From NCBI GenBank assembly GCA_041648505.1, contig JBAZOY010000100.1, positions 1 through 6,928 of the forward strand: DNA of 6,928 nt, given 5' to 3'. This stretch comes from JBAZOY01 sp041648505 (lineage in GTDB: Bacteria; Desulfobacterota; Syntrophia; Syntrophales; CG2-30-49-12). Positions 1-6,782 of the stretch are shown here, in pieces; the stretch's first letter is position 1; every line of letters starts with the position of its first letter. Position numbers and translations under genes: made by a program. Under the pieces are notes generated by a model. That model was not told the origin of the DNA. It searched no databases and worked only from the letters and a program-made list of their open reading frames with translations.

Positions 1-727
1 GCGGTAGGTATCAATACGCAGGTCTTTCTCATCAATATCTATAACGATTTCATCATCGACTTCCGGATAAACAAAAACAGAGGCGAAGGAGGTATGTCTC
101 CTGGCACCGGCATCAAAAGGAGATATCCGTACAAGACGATGGATACCTATTTCCGCCTTGGCATACCCATACGCGTAAGCCCCCTCCACAGTTAAGGAAA
201 CACTCTTTACACCGGCTTCCTCTCCCGGTTGATAATCAATAATGGTGGTAGAAAACCCTTTTATCTCAGTCCATCTTAAGTACATACGTAAAAGCATTGC
301 TGCCCAGTCCTGCGCCTCTGTGCCGCCGGCGCCGGCATGAATGGATATGATGGCATTCATGTGGTCCTGTTCACTGCCCAGCATCATCCTGAGTTCTTCC
401 TCTCTTAGAGATAAACTCAGTTTATCCAGATCATGGGCAATATCTTCTACTGTCTCTTCATCATTTTCTTCGCTGGCCAGTTCAAAAAGCATCTCCAAGT
501 CATTCAAAGCATCATTATGTTTCTTCCAGTTAACGACTATAGATGACAACCTGGTTTTTTCTTTCAGTATTTCGCTGGCCTTTTCAGAATCACTCCAGAA
601 GTCTCCCTTTAATGAACAAATCTCCATTTCTTTGATTTGAACTTCTTTTTGTGTAATGTCAAAGATAGTTCCCCAGGCATTCAACTTTTCTCTTCAAATT
701 TGAGATGATTTCGGCTAATTCAAGCAT
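1..727 (-). CDS. prfB: Peptide chain release factor 2 (RF2), 5' part, with programmed +1 frameshift; truncated by window edge
   Basis: RF2 recognises UGA and UAA stop codons in the ribosomal A site and triggers release of the finished protein. Reading starts at ATG (727-725), 7 nt after GAAGGGAG. The zero frame codes for 22 residues (starting MLELAEIISNL) and ends at an in-frame TGA (661-659). A +1 shift at CTT-TGA-C continues into 220 more codons to the window edge. The shifted part carries the class-I release-factor signature HAGAGGTEAQDW, the RF2-specific stop-recognition tripeptide SPF (about residues 202-204, in ISPFDAGARRHTSF) and VYPEVDDE. The visible protein stops at DLRIDTYR, directly before the expected GGQ catalytic loop, so about 242 of the usual roughly 365 residues are present. 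The gene starts 38 bp after lnt and is probably the downstream member of that operon. SPF rather than PxT separates it from RF1. Annotation software may call only the post-shift part or mark the gene as broken; it is not a pseudogene on this evidence. Confidence 0.97.
658..675 (-). promoter_or_regulatory. prfB: Programmed +1 ribosomal frameshift site of prfB
   Basis: The minus strand reads TGGGGAACTATCTTTGAC: a Shine-Dalgarno-like stretch, then the slippery CTT, in-frame TGA and C. This matches the autoregulatory site known from bacterial prfB: scarce RF2 makes the ribosome pause at the poorly terminated UGAC, slip +1 on CUU and produce full-length RF2. The stop is codon 23 here (codon 26 in E. 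coli). The stimulator differs from the classic AGGGGG; its GGGG ends 6 nt rather than 3 nt before CTT. Confidence 0.95.
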
Positions 728-734
728 GTTTTTG

Positions 735-742
735 CTCCCTTC
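735..742 (-). promoter_or_regulatory. Ribosome binding site of prfB
   Basis: GAAGGGAG on the minus strand lies 7 nt before the ATG at 727-725. It fixes the prfB start, and it is the only ATG start with a good Shine-Dalgarno among the genes in this window. Confidence 0.8.
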
Positions 743-765
743 TTTCATCAGGACAGCAGCCCCTT

Positions 766-2310
766 CTATGCGATGAAGGTACGCCTCCTCATTAATGAAA
801 TTAAAAAGATTATCATAAGAGATATCAGGCAAGTATAGATAAAGACATCTCCGTATATAGTATAAAATGTCTTTTTGTCAATAAATTTAACCGTTCCGCG
901 AAGGACGGATCTTTCAAACAATTCTGTTCGAGAAGTAAGGGTTCCTGTGGGATCAATAACAGCACTGATCCCCGTATTTGCAGCTCTGACAAGATATAAG
1001 CGGTTTTCCACTGCTCTGAGTGTCGTCATGGACAGGTGTTGAAAAGGCGCCGAGGTCCTGCCGAACCATGCATCATTAGTTATATTTACAAGCAGATCGG
1101 CCCCCATTTTTTTATACGTACGGCTCGCCTCAGGAAATATTCCCTCATAGCAGATCAGAACACCCAGTTTCTTAGTTTTCATGGATAGAGGATAAAACCG
1201 CTTACCTGCGCTAAAGTCTCCCACTCCTGCCACCAATTTGCCCATTAAGGGAAACAGTTTTTTCAATGGTACATACTCGCCGAAGGGTACCAGGTGAACC
1301 TTATCGTATTGTTGAAGCTTTCCTTCCGGGGATAGAAGAAATGCGCTGTTGGAAAAAGATATCTTATTTTCTTCTTTGTAGTAGCTGGGACTTCCGAAGA
1401 GTAGCCAGTCAGAGGATATCTTTGCTACCGCCTTTACTTTACCGTGTAAATCGTCTAAATCATGAAAATATAAGGGTACGGCAGTCTCCGGCCAAACAAT
1501 TAATCCTGACCACGATGGCGGCATCTGAAGAGACAGAAATTTATAAACATCCAACGTTTCCTCCTGATATTGGGGACTCCACTTAATGCTCTGATCGATA
1601 TTCCCCTGAATAACTGCAACATCCATTGTTTCCGCTTCCTGTAGAGCGTTCCGGATTTCTTTGATACGTAAGAGGCCATAAAAATAGCAGAACAAGACCA
1701 AGGTACATCCTAATGTAATTTTTAGCAGCAGGCGCTTTCCCGACTGCCGACCATTAAGCACCGATCGTCGATATGATAGCAAGTCACAAAAAACAACATT
1801 AATTAAAACGATTATAAAGCTAATGCCATAAATGCCGGTTATGTCAGCCAACTGAATTATGGGACCATATAAATATTGAGAGTAAGCCAAGTTTTCCCAA
1901 GGGAAACCGGTGAGCAGATGAGATTTGCCGTATTCAAGGCATGTCCATAAAAGAGGCGCCGCTATAATCTGTGGAATGCCTCGTTCTTTAAGATAGATGA
2001 CCCCGGCGGCAAATAGGGCCATGTAAAGACTGAGGTAGGTTGACAGGAGGAGCATGGCGGAGATACCGGCATAATAGGGCAGGTAACCGTAGTTTACTAC
2101 AACAAAAACAATCCAGTAAAATACACCGACATAGCATACAAGACCGGCGATGAAACCGAGGCTCAATCCATCCGAAAGATATTTCCCTTGTAGGGCATAT
2201 AAAAGAGGAACCAAGGCAACCCAGGCAAAAATCCCGTTACCAAACTTGGGGAAAGAAAGGAAAAGTAGGATACCGGAGGCAATGGCTAAAATAAAAGAAT
2301 TTTTATTAAT
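766..2310 (-). CDS. lnt: Apolipoprotein N-acyltransferase Lnt, probable ATT start
   Basis: Lnt transfers an acyl chain from a phospholipid to the N-terminal cysteine of apolipoproteins in the inner membrane, the last step of lipoprotein maturation before Lol sorting. The N-terminal half holds several membrane segments; the C-terminal half is a periplasmic nitrilase-fold domain followed by a final membrane helix (about 484-506) and a basic tail MRRRTF. With the start used here, the catalytic triad is Glu275 (VWPETAVP), Lys337 (YDKVHLVPFGEYVP) and Cys387 (LICYEGIF), essentially the E. coli spacing (Glu267, Lys335, Cys387), and the length is 514 residues against 512. The first conventional start is a TTG at 2214, but it has no Shine-Dalgarno and would delete the first membrane helix; the frame is open upstream to 2331 and codes for a typical Lnt N-terminus (ILLFLSFPKFG, then FAWVALVPLLYAL). 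No ATG, GTG or TTG exists in that extension. ATT at 2310, overlapping the corC-like stop as ATTAA, is the best start; CTG at 2328 is the alternative. Confidence 0.95.
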   Translation of the reverse strand: MNKNSFILAIASGILLFLSFPKFGNGIFAWVALVPLLYALQGKYLSDGLSLGFIAGLVCYVGVFYWIVFVVVNYGYLPYYAGISAMLLLSTYLSLYMALFAAGVIYLKERGIPQIIAAPLLWTCLEYGKSHLLTGFPWENLAYSQYLYGPIIQLADITGIYGISFIIVLINVVFCDLLSYRRSVLNGRQSGKRLLLKITLGCTLVLFCYFYGLLRIKEIRNALQEAETMDVAVIQGNIDQSIKWSPQYQEETLDVYKFLSLQMPPSWSGLIVWPETAVPLYFHDLDDLHGKVKAVAKISSDWLLFGSPSYYKEENKISFSNSAFLLSPEGKLQQYDKVHLVPFGEYVPLKKLFPLMGKLVAGVGDFSAGKRFYPLSMKTKKLGVLICYEGIFPEASRTYKKMGADLLVNITNDAWFGRTSAPFQHLSMTTLRAVENRLYLVRAANTGISAVIDPTGTLTSRTELFERSVLRGTVKFIDKKTFYTIYGDVFIYTCLISLMIIFLISLMRRRTFIA

Positions 2311-3145
2311 TTTCTGCTCTTCGTTCAGTGTTCAACCTCTTAATTTTAACCTTTTTAATACTCCGTTCATCCGCTGCTTCGACAACCATTTCAAAATTAT
2401 CTATATGGACAATTTCTCCTGCCACAGGAATTCTTTTGACGACAGAAAGGATTAATCCCCCAAGGGTCTCAAACTTTCCCTCTAAAAACATGGTGCCAAA
2501 GTAGTCTTCAATTTTTTCTATCTCCATTCTGCCATCAACAAGAGTGTAGCCGTTGGAAAGCTCCACAAAGCCACCCTCTTCCAGATCGTGTTCATCGTGG
2601 ATTTCCCCTACGATTTCCTCTATTAAATCTTCCAGTGTAACAAGCCCGGATGTTCCTCCATACTCGTCAATTACAATTGCCATACGATACTTTTTTTGTT
2701 TCAACTCGTGAAGAAGGATATGAATATTCTTTGTTTCCGGTATGTAATAGGGGTTCCTGAGGCAGGAGATGATATCACCCTCTGTCACTTGGTTAGACCA
2801 GAATTTGATCAGGTCCTTCACGTTCAGTATACCCACAATATTGTCCACATTTTCACTGTAGACGGGCACCCTGGTATGGCCATATTTGATGGTCAAATCA
2901 AGGATTTCTTCAATCGGCGCATTGTTCCTGATGGCAACAATTTCTGTCCTTGGAATCATAACCTCTCTGACAATAGTATCCCTAAACTCAAGGATACTCA
3001 GGATCATTTTGCCTAAGTGAGAATCTATCAATCCATTTTCCTCGCCCGTGTCAACAATGGACTGGATTTCTCTCTCCAGCCGGGACTGATCTTTAGCGGG
3101 AAACATTTTCTCTTTTATTATTGATGTAATTTTTTTACTTAAAAT
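2306..3145 (-). CDS. CorC/HlyC-type CBS-domain protein (transporter-associated domain), probable ATT start
   Basis: This is a soluble member of the CorC/HlyC (hemolysin C-like, YbeX) family, lacking the DUF21 membrane domain of the longer paralogues. Counting from the ATG at 3106 (266 residues; 279 from the ATT): an N-terminal helix ending GEENGLID (21-28), the characteristic VREVMIPRTEIVAI (46-59), a first CBS domain (about 43-103, with HTRVPVYSENVDNIVGIL), a second CBS domain (about 110-168, with VIDEYGGTSGLVTLEDLIEE), and a CorC_HlyC domain (about 180-256, with DGRMEIEKIEDYFG and ETLGGLIL). CBS pairs usually bind adenine nucleotides. The family has been linked to magnesium/cobalt efflux and, in E. 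coli, to ribosome-related phenotypes, so the exact role is uncertain. The gene directly precedes lnt, as ybeX does in E. coli. ATG at 3106 has only a poorly placed AAGAG, whereas AAAGGAG sits 7 nt before an in-frame ATT at 3145, giving an N-terminus MLSKKITSIIKEK. I therefore place the start there; 3106 is the conservative alternative. Confidence 0.93.
   Translation of the reverse strand: MLSKKITSIIKEKMFPAKDQSRLEREIQSIVDTGEENGLIDSHLGKMILSILEFRDTIVREVMIPRTEIVAIRNNAPIEEILDLTIKYGHTRVPVYSENVDNIVGILNVKDLIKFWSNQVTEGDIISCLRNPYYIPETKNIHILLHELKQKKYRMAIVIDEYGGTSGLVTLEDLIEEIVGEIHDEHDLEEGGFVELSNGYTLVDGRMEIEKIEDYFGTMFLEGKFETLGGLILSVVKRIPVAGEIVHIDNFEMVVEAADERSIKKVKIKRLNTERRAEN
2317..2322 (-). promoter_or_regulatory. 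Candidate ribosome binding site for the ATT start of lnt
   Basis: GAAGAG lies 6 nt before ATT at 2310-2308, inside the last codons of the CorC-like gene, suggesting translational coupling. A competing arrangement is AAGAGG at about 2336-2341, roughly 7 nt before the CTG at 2328. Either supports a start upstream of the conventional TTG at 2214. Confidence 0.5.
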
Positions 3146-3152
3146 ATCGTTT

Positions 3153-3159
3153 CTCCTTT
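3153..3159 (-). promoter_or_regulatory. Strong Shine-Dalgarno of the CorC-like gene
   Basis: AAAGGAG on the minus strand is the best ribosome binding site in the 76-bp gap between the ligase and CorC-like genes. The only start-like in-frame codon at proper distance is ATT (3145-3143), 7 nt downstream. The first ATG (3106) is 46 nt away, too far for this site to serve it. Confidence 0.65.
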
Positions 3160-3221
3160 AAAATGCTTATTTTTTTCGAGCTATCCCCACAAGCAAGGAA
3201 AGAGAGACTTGTTTAAAGATA

Positions 3222-5477
3222 TTAATTCGCATAGGGAACATAGTCTTCAGGGGTCTTATAAAAATTCTTTATGTATTGCGTAATTTCTTTCCTGATACCC
3301 TTGTTATCATCCAACTCCTGAGCTTTATGATATTGCCATAAGGCCTTTGTCCATGCCTCTTCACTTTTATGACCACCGGGTTTGAAAGTACCTGAGCGCA
3401 TCGTCCAGTAGTTTCCTATATCGACATGTATATGCGGATTAATGGCCCAGTTCCCTGCAAGATAGGCGGCCCTCTCCATGCAAACATCCGCTGCAGGTAA
3501 CCATTTACCCATGTAATCCGGTTGTTTCCAGAGGTAAGAATATTCCCAGCCGAGTCGGATATGATACTCAACATTAAAGGGGTTTAAGAAAATCGCTTTT
3601 TCAAGGGCATTGATAATCGGCTTATTGGTTTGAGAGTGTTTTTCGTTTGCCTCGCCATCGACAGATGTTCTCTGTTCCCTGATTTTCATCAACGCTATAG
3701 CCAGCTTATTGTAGTACTCCGCATTGCCTCCATCCCAGGCTATAGCTGTATAAATTTTCTCAACCGGTGGATGTTGGCTTAAATTAAGAGGCGAGGTTAT
3801 GGCTGTGTGGCAATATGCTTCCGCTATACAGTGTCGAATTGTCCAAATAACACTCCAGAAAATCAGGGCGATAGATAAAAGCAGCACGGGTAGACCACCA
3901 CGACGAAACGGCAGAACGTTATAGGCCAATCCTGAGGTTTTCCGATTATGCCTTTGCACATGTAAGGCACTTGTGCCTATGGCAACAATGGCAGTAAGTA
4001 TGATAAAGTTTGCCGGTATGTGAAGGTTAAAATCAAAAAAGGAATGAATTGCCATGGCAAAGAGGGCGGCAATTGGTGCGACACCCAGGCAGACGGCAAA
4101 GGAAGATCTCCTCTCCAACCAGAGTAGTATAGTCATGAAAAGGTAATAGCCCATTGCCGTTACTAAGAGTAACAACCCCACAACACCCGTCTCGGCCAGA
4201 AATTGTGCCCAGTCGTTATGGGCATATTCAATAAAGTCCCTCTTATCTTCAGGCGCCTGATATTTAGGATAGGCGTACTGGAAGTTTCCAATCCCCACGC
4301 CTGTAACCCGGTAATCTGCAAAAAGATCCATTGTTTTTCGAGTGTACCTCGCCCGATATTCGAAGTCTTTGTCAATCAACTGGAAGCGTCCTAGAGTGTG
4401 ATCGATACCGATATGGAGGGCGTAAACAGAGGTGAGAAAAAACAACAGAAGGATTATAATCCCCTTCCGGCGCTGATCCCTCCTGAATGAAAAAAATAAC
4501 CCCATCAACAGTAATGCGCCGGCGGTAGAAATAATCCCACTCCTCGATGCTGAGAGAAGCAAGCCCAGGCTCATCAAGATTCCGGAAAAGATAATGAGAA
4601 ATTTTCTAGTAAATATCTGCTCTCCGGAAAGATATTTCAGCAATTTCGCGTTGAAGGTGTTTTTGCAGCCTGAGCTTACCTTTTTTGATTTATCTGACAG
4701 TGCTCCCGCATAGGCCACTGCGAGAATGATACCCATTTCCATGAATCCTGCGAAGTGGTTCCGGTTGATGTATGTGCCGCTCACATCCCGTGGACCGGAA
4801 AGACTTTTGAACCACCAAATATGGTTGTTCCCTGAATAGGTTTGCATGATCCCGTAGATGGCGTCAAAGCAACCAGTGATGAGAACCAGTATAATTACTG
4901 CTTCTATGCGCTTGCGTGAATTCATCGTTTGAAACAAAATGAGGAATAACAGGCCGTAGACCACCCAACGAATCAGAGACATCCTTACGGGATAGATATA
5001 GGGTGCAAGTGAATGCCACTGTCCCCTGAAACCGGAAGGAACTAAGGTGCCAACAGCAGGCAGAGAGAGATCTCCGGTAATTTTCGCTTCCGGGGATAGC
5101 TTGACCAACAAGAAGTCGGGAAGTGGAATCAACTGAATAACGAGAAAAATTAGAAATATAAAATACAAGGGATTCATAGGGGTCTTTGGCACACGGAACT
5201 GATACGAACCAATCTTATTGAATAACCTTGCTTTTCCTCCTATTTCCAAATGGGCAAGGGGGGTATGTTCAGTAATAATATTACTTTTCAGAAGAAGTAG
5301 ACCGGCCACCAGTATGGCAAGGAAAATGGAGGTATAGGCAAAGGTATGAACCGTCGCGAAAAAAAGAGGGCTCATGCCCAGAACAACTAAAGAGATTATA
5401 AAAGCTGTTTTTGCCATTTCTAATGATATTTCAACGGAAATGCCCTTACCTCTTTCATATGAGTAGAGAAAGGCCAC
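3222..5477 (-). CDS. O-antigen ligase / Wzy-type polymerase family membrane protein with C-terminal TPR-like region
   Basis: A 751-residue polytopic inner-membrane protein of the WaaL/Wzy/PglL superfamily, which joins undecaprenyl-linked glycans to lipid A-core or to each other on the periplasmic side. About 12 hydrophobic helices are visible (for example around 25-45, 103-120, 167-183, 244-260, 292-330, 339-355, 430-452, 488-504 and 528-546). Family signatures are GTYINRNHFAGF (234-245), LSASRSG (308-314), a periplasmic segment with VTGVGIGNFQYAYP (391-404) and YAHNDWAQFLAETGVVG (418-434), which holds the conserved His420 expected of the active loop, and HSFFDFNLHIPAN (478-490). Residues about 550-751 form a soluble, helical, tetratricopeptide-like tail (NAEYYNKLAIAL; ALEKAIFLNPFNVEYHIRLG; YHKAQELDDN), which makes it longer than a typical WaaL. 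Whether it ligates O-antigen, polymerises exopolysaccharide or glycosylates protein cannot be told from sequence; no glycosyltransferases are next to it. The longest frame starts at GTG (5477) with no Shine-Dalgarno; ATT at 5441 (7 nt after AAAGAGG) or ATG at 5417 are alternatives. Confidence 0.9.
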   Translation of the reverse strand: MAFLYSYERGKGISVEISLEMAKTAFIISLVVLGMSPLFFATVHTFAYTSIFLAILVAGLLLLKSNIITEHTPLAHLEIGGKARLFNKIGSYQFRVPKTPMNPLYFIFLIFLVIQLIPLPDFLLVKLSPEAKITGDLSLPAVGTLVPSGFRGQWHSLAPYIYPVRMSLIRWVVYGLLFLILFQTMNSRKRIEAVIILVLITGCFDAIYGIMQTYSGNNHIWWFKSLSGPRDVSGTYINRNHFAGFMEMGIILAVAYAGALSDKSKKVSSGCKNTFNAKLLKYLSGEQIFTRKFLIIFSGILMSLGLLLSASRSGIISTAGALLLMGLFFSFRRDQRRKGIIILLLFFLTSVYALHIGIDHTLGRFQLIDKDFEYRARYTRKTMDLFADYRVTGVGIGNFQYAYPKYQAPEDKRDFIEYAHNDWAQFLAETGVVGLLLLVTAMGYYLFMTILLWLERRSSFAVCLGVAPIAALFAMAIHSFFDFNLHIPANFIILTAIVAIGTSALHVQRHNRKTSGLAYNVLPFRRGGLPVLLLSIALIFWSVIWTIRHCIAEAYCHTAITSPLNLSQHPPVEKIYTAIAWDGGNAEYYNKLAIALMKIREQRTSVDGEANEKHSQTNKPIINALEKAIFLNPFNVEYHIRLGWEYSYLWKQPDYMGKWLPAADVCMERAAYLAGNWAINPHIHVDIGNYWTMRSGTFKPGGHKSEEAWTKALWQYHKAQELDDNKGIRKEITQYIKNFYKTPEDYVPYAN
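5449..5455 (-). promoter_or_regulatory. Candidate ribosome binding site for a shorter ligase start
   Basis: AAAGAGG lies 7 nt before an in-frame ATT (5441-5439), inside the longest version of the ligase frame. Starting there removes twelve residues that do not look membrane-related and leaves MSVEISLEMAKTAF just ahead of the first membrane helix. The upstream GTG at 5477 has no recognisable site. Confidence 0.35.
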
Positions 5478-5781
5478 AACTATGTGCTAAAGTGGGAGGA
5501 AGATAACTGCTGTTGCAAATTATATATCCCGGAGGGTATTGTGTTCACAGGGTTCCCACGTTACTTTTCACCGCTATTACTCTTATAAAGCCTCCAATAA
5601 CGGGACCAGGAAAGAGGGCGACGTAACCCTGTATCCACCGCAGGTAGCCATTTTCATTTTTTATCTATATTGTATTTTTCTATGCTGCTCGGTTTGGATT
5701 TTAGTTTTGATTCTTGATTTCATTAACTCATTATCTTTTCAATATCATTTCTGTGATTTGGTTAGCGATCTTTATTATCTC
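5478..5781 (-). other. 304-bp non-coding gap / leader upstream of the ligase gene
   Basis: No convincing coding frame is present on either strand. The half nearest the activase (about 5641-5781) is strongly AT-rich and is the likely site of a promoter for the ligase-corC-lnt-prfB unit, but I found no -35/-10 pair good enough to call. The middle holds the GC-richer inverted-repeat element at 5547-5632. The part next to the ligase includes a small hairpin-like CCCTCCGGG (about 5528-5536) and a TCCTCC stretch (5495-5500) that could pair with purine-rich Shine-Dalgarno sequence downstream. No terminator with a U-tract is evident after the activase stop. Confidence 0.6.
5547..5632 (-). repeat. Compact 86-bp inverted-repeat / structured element of unknown class
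   Basis: Perfect 8-bp inverted ends (ACAGGGTT and AACCCTGT) bound this element; if a CCC insertion in one arm is ignored, the match extends to 12 bp (ACAGGGTTACGT). On the minus strand, the sense of the ligase transcript, an internal stem CCGTTATT / AATAGCGG forms 8 pairs including one G-U pair; on the plus strand that pair becomes a C-A mismatch, so the minus-strand RNA folds better. Its base composition is richer in GC than the AT-rich flanks. It could be a structured leader RNA of the ligase gene, or a small non-autonomous mobile element (MITE/REP-like). No clear target-site duplication flanks it and I could not match it to a known riboswitch. Confidence 0.5.
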
Positions 5782-6708
5782 TTAAACAATCTCTACCTTC
5801 AGCCCCAAATTTTCCAGAATTCCCTTGATATCCTCTACTTCCTCTTTTTTAAATGACCTGAGTTCCGTCAACTTGTATTCCATTCCCAACGCCTCATATT
5901 TTTTCATGCCTAATCTATGATAGGGCAGAAGATCGACCCTTTTTAGGGACAATTGTGACATAATATCACCCAAGGCATTTATATTCTCATGAGAACTATT
6001 AAAATCAGGCATTAAGGGTATTCTTACGATGACTTCCTTGCCTGTCTTAGCAATTTGTCTAAGATTATTGAGGATCAACTGATTATCCAGCCCTGTAAGT
6101 TCCTTGTGTCTGTCAGGGGACATATGTTTAACATCAAACAAGACAAGATCGACATAGTCCAGAACCTTTTTAAAAACTTCCCATTGAACACAGGCAGACG
6201 TGTCAAGACACGTATGAAAACCTTTCTTCTGGCAGCTCTTCAGGAGTCCCAAAAGAAAGGCAGGTTGATACGTGGGTTCACCGCCGGAGAAAGTAACTCC
6301 CCCTCCTGAATTCCTGTAAAAAAGACTGTCTTTCTCTACAACAGCTACAACCTCGTCTATTGTCATGAGACTTCCTGAAATAACCATGGCGCCCGACGGA
6401 CAGGCATCCACACAAACACCGCATGCGTTGCATAGCTTTCTATCGATCACTATCTCTCCATTTGAACCCGGAATAATTGCGCCATTGGGGCACGCCTCTA
6501 AGCATTTATGGCATTTGGTACATTGTGTTTCAAAATGCAAAAGCTGGGGATGGAGTTCTTGTGATTCCGGGTTGCTGCACCAAAGGCAAGTTAACGGACA
6601 ACCTTTAAGAAATACGGTAGTCCTGATACCCGGACCGTCCTGAATCGAATATCTCTGGATATTAAAAACCCATCCGCTTTTGCCATCTTTACTTTCAACC
6701 TGCTTCAA
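5782..6708 (-). CDS. Glycyl-radical enzyme activating enzyme (radical SAM, with two 4Fe-4S ferredoxin clusters)
   Basis: A 308-residue radical-SAM activase that uses S-adenosylmethionine and a 4Fe-4S cluster to put the glycyl radical on a partner enzyme of the pyruvate formate-lyase superfamily. Motifs in order: YSIQDGPGIRTTVFLKGC (20-37), the radical-SAM CxxxCxxC as Cys37, Cys41 and Cys44, two ferredoxin-type motifs (Cys63/66/69/73 and Cys93/96/99/103), GGVTFSGGEPTYQ (136-148) with the SAM-binding GGE, FDVKHM (191-196) and the conserved tail LPYHRLGMKKYEALGMEY (261-278). The ferredoxin insert excludes the minimal PflA type and places it with activators of diol/glycerol dehydratase, choline lyase, hydroxyphenylacetate decarboxylase, PFL-like and fumarate-adding (benzyl/alkylsuccinate) enzymes. 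Substrate cannot be assigned because no glycyl-radical partner is seen in the window. The start is TTG, 7 nt after AGGAG. The enzyme is cytoplasmic and oxygen-sensitive, implying an anaerobic host. Confidence 0.95.
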   Translation of the reverse strand: MKQVESKDGKSGWVFNIQRYSIQDGPGIRTTVFLKGCPLTCLWCSNPESQELHPQLLHFETQCTKCHKCLEACPNGAIIPGSNGEIVIDRKLCNACGVCVDACPSGAMVISGSLMTIDEVVAVVEKDSLFYRNSGGGVTFSGGEPTYQPAFLLGLLKSCQKKGFHTCLDTSACVQWEVFKKVLDYVDLVLFDVKHMSPDRHKELTGLDNQLILNNLRQIAKTGKEVIVRIPLMPDFNSSHENINALGDIMSQLSLKRVDLLPYHRLGMKKYEALGMEYKLTELRSFKKEEVEDIKGILENLGLKVEIV

Positions 6709-6715
6709 GATTAAT

Positions 6716-6720
6716 CTCCT
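6716..6720 (-). promoter_or_regulatory. Ribosome binding site of the activase gene
   Basis: AGGAG (within GGGAGAGGAG on the minus strand) lies 7 nt before TTG at 6708-6706. No in-frame ATG is nearby, so this site decides the TTG start. Confidence 0.7.
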
Positions 6721-6782
6721 CTCCCGTACTGTTTTTTACTTGGCAGCTATTGGTAGTTTTTCCTTTACTCAAACTGTTATGC

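Noticed and set aside
341..640. Plus-strand open frame antisense to prfB, Ser/Leu-rich
   Set aside because: It is the mirror of a well-supported RF2 coding frame and has no independent support; the other plus-strand frames opposite the activase, lnt and corC-like genes are the same kind of shadow.
659..661. In-frame TGA early in prfB as evidence of a pseudogene
   Set aside because: It sits in the CTT-TGA-C context of the known RF2 programmed frameshift, and the +1 frame stays intact to the edge.
2212..2214. TTG at 2214 as the lnt start
   Set aside because: It has no Shine-Dalgarno, lies inside a conserved membrane stretch (FAWVALVPLLYAL) and would remove the first helix.
3160..3221. Terminator between the ligase and CorC-like genes
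   Set aside because: Only a weak ACAAG/CTTGT pairing with a long loop is present and no U-tract follows on the transcript strand; co-transcription is more likely.
5525..5539. Rho-independent terminator at CCCTCCGGG before the ligase
   Set aside because: The stem is only three base pairs and it is followed by ATATATAA rather than a U-tract.
5547..5640. c-di-GMP-I (GEMM) riboswitch, suggested by CACAGGG, AAAGCCTCC and GGTAGCC fragments on the plus strand
   Set aside because: The fragments are on the strand opposite the downstream gene and lack the ordered GEMM core and tetraloop-receptor arrangement.
5539..5856. Plus-strand open frame of 105 codons crossing the intergenic gap
   Set aside because: It runs antisense into the 3' end of the activase, has a low-complexity Phe/Tyr/Leu-rich translation from AT-rich DNA, and resembles no family.
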